Shown here in pieces: positions 14,569 through 18,631 of a stretch of DNA of 18,631 bases. Source of the stretch: Microbacterium sp. (lineage in GTDB: Bacteria; Actinomycetota; Actinomycetes; Actinomycetales; Microbacteriaceae); assembly GCF_003248605.1 (NCBI RefSeq), contig NZ_QFPF01000047.1, positions 1 through 18,631 of the forward strand. Reading direction: 5' to 3'. The notes beneath the pieces were generated by a model. It saw only the letters and a list, made by a program, of their open reading frames with translations. It ran no database searches and had not been told where the DNA came from. Made by a program: the position numbers and the translations under genes. How positions within the stretch are numbered: the stretch's first letter is position 1; each line of letters opens with the position of its first letter.

Positions 14569-15109
14569 CGGCGACCCGGGTCTCGTTGCGGTCGGCGGGG
14601 CCGTGCTCGTCGTCGCGGTCGAGCCGCTCGATGAGCGCCTTCAGCTCGCTGCGCAGCACGTCGCGCGTGACGACCTGATCGTTGATCTCGGTCAGCGCCA
14701 TGCGCAGTGCGACGATCTCGCGGGCGAGGTACTCGGTGTCGGCGAGATTGCGCTCCGCGCGCTGGCGATCCTGCTCGATCTGCACGCGGTCGCGGTCGTC
14801 CTGCCGGTTCTGCGCGAGCAGGATGAGGGGAGCCGCATACGACGCCTGCAGCGAGAGCATCAGGGTCAGGGCGGTGAAGCCGTTCGCGGCGGAGTCGAAG
14901 CGCAGCTCGATCGGCAGCAGGGTGTTCCAGGCGAGCCAGAGCACGCAGAACAGGCTCAGCAGCAGGAGGAAGGCGGGCGTGCCCATCGCCCGGGCGACCC
15001 ACTCGGTGAACCGGCCGAACCGATCGCGTGAGGGCGCGGGCGTGCGCGGGCGCACCCCGCCGAGGCCGCGGGGCGCGTCGAGCGCCGCCTTGCGCGCGGG
15101 CCGCGCCAT
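14558..15109 (-). CDS. DUF1003 family membrane protein
   Basis: The 183-residue protein has two transmembrane helices (about 43-64 and 76-100) and the DUF1003 signature: FDSAANGFTALTLMLSLQAS followed by YAAPLILLAQNRQDDRDR. The C-terminal part (105-165) is charged and likely a coiled coil in the cytoplasm, with DRDRVQIEQDRQRAERNL then ALTEINDQVVTRDVLRSELK. Its start codon shares one base with the stop of the upstream CBS/MgtE-N gene (TGATG), and its end overlaps mrp by 11 nt. The function of DUF1003 is not known. The tight coupling suggests a membrane partner for the upstream soluble MgtE-N/CBS protein. Confidence 0.92.
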   Translation of the reverse strand: MARPARKAALDAPRGLGGVRPRTPAPSRDRFGRFTEWVARAMGTPAFLLLLSLFCVLWLAWNTLLPIELRFDSAANGFTALTLMLSLQASYAAPLILLAQNRQDDRDRVQIEQDRQRAERNLADTEYLAREIVALRMALTEINDQVVTRDVLRSELKALIERLDRDDEHGPADRNETRVADAR

Positions 15110-16404
15110 CAGCGTCGCCTCGTTCCGACGGCACGGCTGCGCGGGGTGGTCGCGGGTTCGGCGTCGTCGTCGGCGTCGTGCGAGCGCCAGTCGTCGGGCA
15201 GCAGGTGGTCGAGCACGTCGTCGACGCTCACCGCGCCGACCAGGCGGTGGGCCTGGTCGACCACGGGCAGAGAGACGAGGTTGTAGCTGGCCAGCAGTCG
15301 GGCGACCTCGGCGGCGGATGCTGTCGCGGGAACCGGTTCGAGGGAGTCGTCGATGATCGTGCCCAGTCGCTCGTGCGGCGGGTAGCGCAGCATCCGCTGG
15401 AAGTGCACCACCCCGAGCAGCCGCCCCGTGGGGGTCTCGTACGGCGGGAGGGTGACGAAGACGGCGGCGGCGAGGGCGGGGTGCAGCTCGTGCCGGCGGA
15501 TGAGGGCGAGCGCCTCCGCGACGGTCGCCTCGGCGGAGAGGACGATCGGCTCGGGGGTCATCAGTCCGCCCGCCGTGTCGGGGCCGTACGCGAGCAGGGC
15601 GCGCACGTCGTCGGCCTCATCCGGCTCCATCAGATCCAGCAGCTGCTCGGAGCGACTCTCGGGCAGCTGGGCGAGCAGGTCGGCCGCGTCGTCGGGCTCC
15701 ATCGCGTCGAGGATGTCGGCCGCGCGCTCGTCGCCCAGGCGCTCGAGGATGCGCGCCTGCTCCTCCTCGGGCATCTCTTCGAGCGCATCGGCGAGGCGAT
15801 TGTCGGGCAGTTCGCCGGCCACCTCGATCATTCGCTCTTCGGGCAGATCGAGCAGGGTGTTCGCGAGGTCGGCCGCGTGCAGCTCGGAGTACGAGGCGAC
15901 CAGCTGCTCCGCGGACTGCGATTCGCCGGGCGCCTGGTTCTCGCGCACGTCGTTCCAGCCGGCGAACGTCGTCGAGCCCTTCGCGAACGGGGAGGCGCTG
16001 GTCTTGGGGCGCCGGAGGAACAGCTGGCCGATGGCCCATTCGCCGATGCGGTTGCGCTCGATCGCGACGTCTTCGATGACCGCCCCGCCGGACCCGTCGA
16101 CGAGGAACACCCGCCGGCCGAGCAGTTCGGCGAGCACCCGCACCTCGCCGCCGCGCTGTTGGAAGCGTCGGACGTTGATGAGTCCCGTCGTGATGACCTG
16201 GCCGGTGACGATCGAGGTGACGCGGCCGATCGAGACGAACACGTGCCGTCGCCCGGGAATCTCGACGACGAGGCCCACCACACGCGGCGGATCGTCCTTG
16301 CGGTACACGACCACGACGTCGCGGACCTTGCCCAGCCGATCGCCCGCGGGGTCGAAGACGGCGCACCCGGCCAGGCGCGCGACGAAGACCCTCTGCGTGC
16401 TCAC
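15109..16404 (-). CDS. PRC-barrel / MgtE-N / CBS-domain protein without membrane domain
   Basis: The 431-residue protein has PRC-barrel-like N-terminal sequence (about 5-130, e.g. DRLGKVRDVVVVYR), an MgtE N-terminal-type helical superhelix (about 165-275, repeated leucine- and acid-rich units ending in DTAGGLMT at 276-283), and two CBS domains (about 284-340 and 345-402). MgtE transporters use MgtE-N and CBS domains to sense Mg2+, but the transmembrane channel domain is missing here, and the protein ends in a polar Asp/Arg tail. It may act as a soluble Mg2+ or nucleotide sensor. The frame is open further upstream to an ATG at 16614, but GTG 16404 is preferred because TACGCT lies 6 nt before it and the conserved protein begins here. 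It heads the DUF1003-mrp-esterase operon. Confidence 0.88.
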   Translation of the reverse strand: MSTQRVFVARLAGCAVFDPAGDRLGKVRDVVVVYRKDDPPRVVGLVVEIPGRRHVFVSIGRVTSIVTGQVITTGLINVRRFQQRGGEVRVLAELLGRRVFLVDGSGGAVIEDVAIERNRIGEWAIGQLFLRRPKTSASPFAKGSTTFAGWNDVRENQAPGESQSAEQLVASYSELHAADLANTLLDLPEERMIEVAGELPDNRLADALEEMPEEEQARILERLGDERAADILDAMEPDDAADLLAQLPESRSEQLLDLMEPDEADDVRALLAYGPDTAGGLMTPEPIVLSAEATVAEALALIRRHELHPALAAAVFVTLPPYETPTGRLLGVVHFQRMLRYPPHERLGTIIDDSLEPVPATASAAEVARLLASYNLVSLPVVDQAHRLVGAVSVDDVLDHLLPDDWRSHDADDDAEPATTPRSRAVGTRRR

Positions 16405-16410
16405 TCGACC

Positions 16411-16416
16411 AGCGTA
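16411..16416 (-). promoter_or_regulatory. -10 box of CBS/MgtE-N operon (leaderless geometry)
   Basis: TACGCT on the minus strand is 6 nt before the GTG at 16404. This fixes the start of the first gene and predicts a leaderless four-gene transcript. Confidence 0.55.
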
Positions 16417-16450
16417 GCCCCGACATCGTCGGCGCTCAGGAACGGCGTGG

Positions 16451-16456
16451 AAGAAT
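16451..16456 (+). promoter_or_regulatory. Weak -10-like box before GSP17M-like gene
   Basis: AAGAAT lies 6 nt before the ATG at 16463, keeping the A at position 2 and T at position 6 of TANNNT but not the first T. The spacing matches the other leaderless starts in this window. Confidence 0.35.
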
Positions 16457-16462
16457 GGCCGG

Positions 16463-17149
16463 ATGACGATGATGGGACCGGGAGCAGCCGGCAAGCGCGC
16501 CGACCAGGTCGGCGAGACCGTCGCGAGTTTTCCGACGTACGAGGGTGCGCAGAAGGCGGTGTCGGCGCTGATCGCGGCCGAGGTGCCCGCACGCGACATC
16601 GCGATCGTGGGCATCGGCCTGCGCTCGGTGGAGCGGGTGACGGGCAGGCTCGGCTATGCGACCGCGGCGCGGTCCGGCGCGATCAACGGCCTGCTGATCG
16701 GACTGTTCTTCTCGGCGATCCTCGTGCTCGGATCGCCGTCCGTCCCGATCCAGGCGTTCGTCGGGGTGCTGTTCGTCGGCATCGCGATCGGGATGCTGCT
16801 GAGCATCGTCACCTATTCCTTCGTGCGCCGGCGCCGCGATTATGCCTCGGTCATGCAGGTGCTGGCCGACCACTACGAGGTCACCGTCGACGCCGGCACC
16901 GCAGGCAAGGCGCGCCAGGCGCTCGGCAACCGCGCGGTCGCCGCCGCGCCTCGGGGCGTCGGAGCACCGGCGGGTCAGCCTCCTGCGCCCGGCGCCGCGC
17001 CGCCGATGCCACCCGCTCCGCCGGCGCCCGGACCGATCGGGCCCCCGCGGTACGGGGAGCGCATCGATCCCCCCGTCGCTCCCGAGCCCGACGAGCCGAC
17101 TCCCGGCGACGCGGGCGCCGCGCCGCCCTCGCGCGACGCCCCGGCGTGA
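16463..17149 (+). CDS. General stress protein 17M-like membrane protein
   Basis: The 228-residue protein has a GSP17M-like (YflT-type) N-terminal domain (about 18-55: VASFPTYEGAQKAVSALIAA, PARDIAIVG). Two transmembrane helices follow (about 71-90 and 96-118), then a basic stop-transfer RRRRDYASVMQ, a short folded region to about 150, and a long Pro/Ala/Gly-rich, probably disordered tail (about 165-228). Homologous domains are induced by general stress in Bacillus, but the biochemical role is unknown. The ATG at 16463 is preferred on promoter spacing; 16469 and 16472 are in-frame alternatives. It is divergent from the CBS/MgtE-N operon, 58 bp away, and its stop overlaps the GTG of the next gene. 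Confidence 0.8.
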   Translation: MTMMGPGAAGKRADQVGETVASFPTYEGAQKAVSALIAAEVPARDIAIVGIGLRSVERVTGRLGYATAARSGAINGLLIGLFFSAILVLGSPSVPIQAFVGVLFVGIAIGMLLSIVTYSFVRRRRDYASVMQVLADHYEVTVDAGTAGKARQALGNRAVAAAPRGVGAPAGQPPAPGAAPPMPPAPPAPGPIGPPRYGERIDPPVAPEPDEPTPGDAGAAPPSRDAPA

Positions 17150-17817
17150 GGCTCGACCTCGAGGTCGAGCTTCGCGCGGGCCCCGTCGCGGTGAGCGCGG
17201 AGTACGAACGGCCCGCGGGCGCCTGGGCGAGCGTCGTCGTCGCGCACGGGGCCGGCGCAGGGTACGACCACCCGTTCCTGACGGGATTGACGGCGGGGCT
17301 GGCCGCGGAGGGTCTTGCGACGCTGCGCTTCAACTTCGCCTACGTCGAGGCGGGACGGCGCATGCCGGGGCCCGCCGCGCACGCGGTCGCGGCGTGGCGC
17401 GCGGCGGTCGCGGCGGCCGCAGAGCGCGTCGAGGTCGCCGAGCCGATCTGGGCGGGTGGAAAGTCCTACGGCGGCCGGATGGCGTCGATGGCATGCGCGC
17501 AGGGCGAGATCGATGTCGCGGGCCTGGTGTACCTCGGCTACCCGCTGCACCCGCCCGGCGACCCCGGCAAGGCGCGGGCCGCGCACCTGCCGGCCATCGC
17601 GGTGCCGCAGCTCTTCCTTTCGGGAACGAACGATCCCTTCGTGGATCCGCACGAGCAGCTCGTCGAAGCGGTCGCGTCCTGTCCCGACGCGAGCATCGAA
17701 TGGGTCGAGGGCGCAGGCCACTCCTTCGAGGTCACCGGCGCACGGCGCCCCGCCGACGAGGTGGGCGCCGGCCTTGCCCCGCGCGTCGCGGCGTTCGTGC
17801 GGGCCCGAGCCCGCTGA
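17146..17817 (+). CDS. Predicted alpha/beta hydrolase (COG3571-like, dienelactone-hydrolase fold)
   Basis: This 223-residue protein is a compact alpha/beta hydrolase. VVVAHGAGAGYDHPFL (31-45) forms the oxyanion region, GGKSYGGRM (104-112) holds nucleophile Ser107, GTNDPFVD carries Asp163 and GAGHSF carries His192. RFNFAYVEAG near 61-70 is typical of the family. The nucleophile elbow is GKSYG rather than the usual GxSxG with a small second residue, which is normal in this group. The GTG at 17146 overlaps the upstream stop by 4 nt (GTGA), so it is coupled to the stress protein. No signal peptide or lid domain is seen. Substrate is unknown; a small ester or thioester would fit the fold. Confidence 0.87.
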   Translation: MRLDLEVELRAGPVAVSAEYERPAGAWASVVVAHGAGAGYDHPFLTGLTAGLAAEGLATLRFNFAYVEAGRRMPGPAAHAVAAWRAAVAAAAERVEVAEPIWAGGKSYGGRMASMACAQGEIDVAGLVYLGYPLHPPGDPGKARAAHLPAIAVPQLFLSGTNDPFVDPHEQLVEAVASCPDASIEWVEGAGHSFEVTGARRPADEVGAGLAPRVAAFVRARAR

Positions 17818-17829
17818 CGGTGAGAGCGA

Positions 17830-18631
17830 TCAGGGGGCGCCGAGGCGCAGCATCCACGCCTCGACGTCGTCGGCCGTGCGGGGGATGTCGGCCGAGAGGT
17901 TGACCGGGCCGTCGACGGTCATCAGGATGTCGTCCTCGATGCGCACACCGATGCCCCGGTACTCCTCGGGCACGGTCAGATCATCGATCTGGAAGTACAG
18001 ACCCGGCTCGATGGTGAACACCATGCCGGCCTCGAGCACCCCGTCGTAGTACATCTCGCGTCGGGCCTGCGCGCAGTCGTGCACGTCGATGCCGAGATGG
18101 TGGGAGGTGCCGTGCACCATGTAGCGGCGGTGCTGTCCGCCCACGCCCTCGGCGAGTGCTTCGTCGGCGGTCACGGGCAGCAGGCCCCACTCCGCGACAC
18201 GCGTCGCGATGACGGCCATCGCCGCCTCGTGCACCTCGCGGAACCGCGCCCCCGGGCGAGCGGCGCGGAAGGCGGCGTCCGCGGCCTCCCGCACCGTCTC
18301 GTACACGCGCCGCTGCACGTCGGTGAACCTGCCCGACACGGGCAGCGTGCGGGTGATGTCGGCGGTGTAGAGGCTGTCGACTTCGACTCCGGCGTCGATG
18401 AGGATGAGATCGCCGGGCACGACGGCACCGTCGTTGCGCGTCCAGTGCAGATAGCACGCGTGAGGCCCAGAGGCGGCGATCGTGTCGTAGCCCTCGCCGT
18501 TGCCGTCGCTGCGCGCGCGCTGGTGGAAGACGCCCTCGACGAGTTCACCGCTCTGCCGGGCGATCGTGTCGTCGACGCGGACGACGATCTGACGCGCGCC
18601 GTCTCGGAGCTGCGCCTGGTCAAGGACGAGT
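17830..18631 (-). CDS. pepP: Xaa-Pro aminopeptidase (aminopeptidase P), C-terminal catalytic domain, 5' end missing or rearranged
   Basis: Aminopeptidase P removes the N-terminal residue from peptides with proline second. The pita-bread (M24B) catalytic core is clear: LIDAGVEVDSLYTADITRTL supplies the two metal-binding Asp residues, MVHGTSHHLGIDVHD the His, FTIEPGLY and GVRIEDDIL the two Glu ligands. HWTRNDG and DTIAASGPHACYLHW are typical of the actinobacterial enzyme. Coding similarity is convincing from the TGA at 17830-17832 up to about 18549 (GELVEGVFHQRAR). Beyond that the frame stays open to 18630 but no longer resembles the family, and a family segment appears on the opposite strand instead. 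The N-terminal domain is absent from the window. The stop is 12 bp from the convergent hydrolase stop. Confidence 0.92.
   Translation of the reverse strand, partial: LVLDQAQLRDGARQIVVRVDDTIARQSGELVEGVFHQRARSDGNGEGYDTIAASGPHACYLHWTRNDGAVVPGDLILIDAGVEVDSLYTADITRTLPVSGRFTDVQRRVYETVREAADAAFRAARPGARFREVHEAAMAVIATRVAEWGLLPVTADEALAEGVGGQHRRYMVHGTSHHLGIDVHDCAQARREMYYDGVLEAGMVFTIEPGLYFQIDDLTVPEEYRGIGVRIEDDILMTVDGPVNLSADIPRTADDVEAWMLRLGAP
18550..18631 (+). other. Aminopeptidase P fragment on the wrong strand (inversion or fold-back junction)
   Basis: On the plus strand 18574-18630 reads DADDDLTRAVSELRLVKDE. This matches the well-conserved stretch just before the catalytic domain of actinobacterial aminopeptidase P, whose catalytic domain lies immediately alongside on the minus strand. 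In an intact gene this stretch should be on the minus strand and about 45-50 codons upstream of GELVEGVF. The junction probably lies at about 18550-18573. Identification rests on remembered family consensus, not an alignment. Confidence 0.6.

Noticed and set aside
16405..16614. Longer N-terminus (70 extra codons) for the CBS/MgtE-N protein
   Set aside because: The extension lies antisense to the start of the stress-protein gene and shows no conserved features; the GTG at 16404 has a -10 box at the leaderless spacing.

Overview
The window looks like chromosomal DNA from a high-GC actinobacterium, most likely a Microbacteriaceae (Microbacterium-like) organism. Reasons: very high GC at codon third positions, frequent GTG starts, an actinobacterial gene set (DUF3117, mycobacterial-type DapD, TatB next to an O-methyltransferase, Mrp next to DUF1003 and a CBS/MgtE-like protein), and many genes with a TANNNT -10 box exactly 6 nt before the start codon, the signature of leaderless transcription. 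No phage, plasmid, IS, CRISPR, tRNA or rRNA is visible. The genes are essentially housekeeping, in an order broadly similar to the fdxC-dapC ... dapD/dapE ... O-methyltransferase ... tatB ... mrp stretch of mycobacteria.

Layout. 1-924: C-terminal half of typA (+). 976-2121: lipoprotein serine hydrolase (-). 2221-3272: azlC-azlD amino-acid exporter pair. 3325-3735: small membrane protein. 3783-5218: fdxA-dapC. 5418-6713: citrate synthase. 6714-7118: a gene-free 405-bp stretch packed with repeats: a 12-copy 7-bp array able to form G-quadruplexes on the minus strand, a perfect 19-bp inverted repeat, 26-bp tandem repeats and a hairpin touching the dapD stop codon. 7119-9188: divergent dapD (-) and dapE (+), separated by only 39 bp. 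9173-10399: PIG-V/Gpi18-like mannosyltransferase. 10476-10649: DUF3117 protein. 10709-11341 (-) O-methyltransferase and 11452-11838 (+) tatB. 16404 down to 11846 (-): a probable operon of CBS/MgtE-N/PRC-barrel protein, DUF1003 membrane protein, Mrp ATPase and carboxylesterase. 16463-17817 (+): GSP17M-like stress protein and alpha/beta hydrolase. 17830-end (-): Xaa-Pro aminopeptidase, cut by the window end.

How the genes fit together. DapD, DapC and DapE are the three successive succinyl-branch enzymes of diaminopimelate/lysine synthesis, and all lie within about 5 kb around citrate synthase. TatB serves protein export and Mrp serves Fe-S cluster handling. The CBS/MgtE-N protein and DUF1003 membrane protein are translationally coupled to Mrp, and their function is not established.

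The most unusual observations are the recurrent 6-nt leaderless promoter geometry, the interlocked dapD/dapE promoters, the repeat-dense gltA-dapD intergenic region, and the last ~80 bp, where an aminopeptidase P segment appears on the wrong strand (local inversion or assembly fold-back). I did not find a clearly new multi-gene defence or mobile system.
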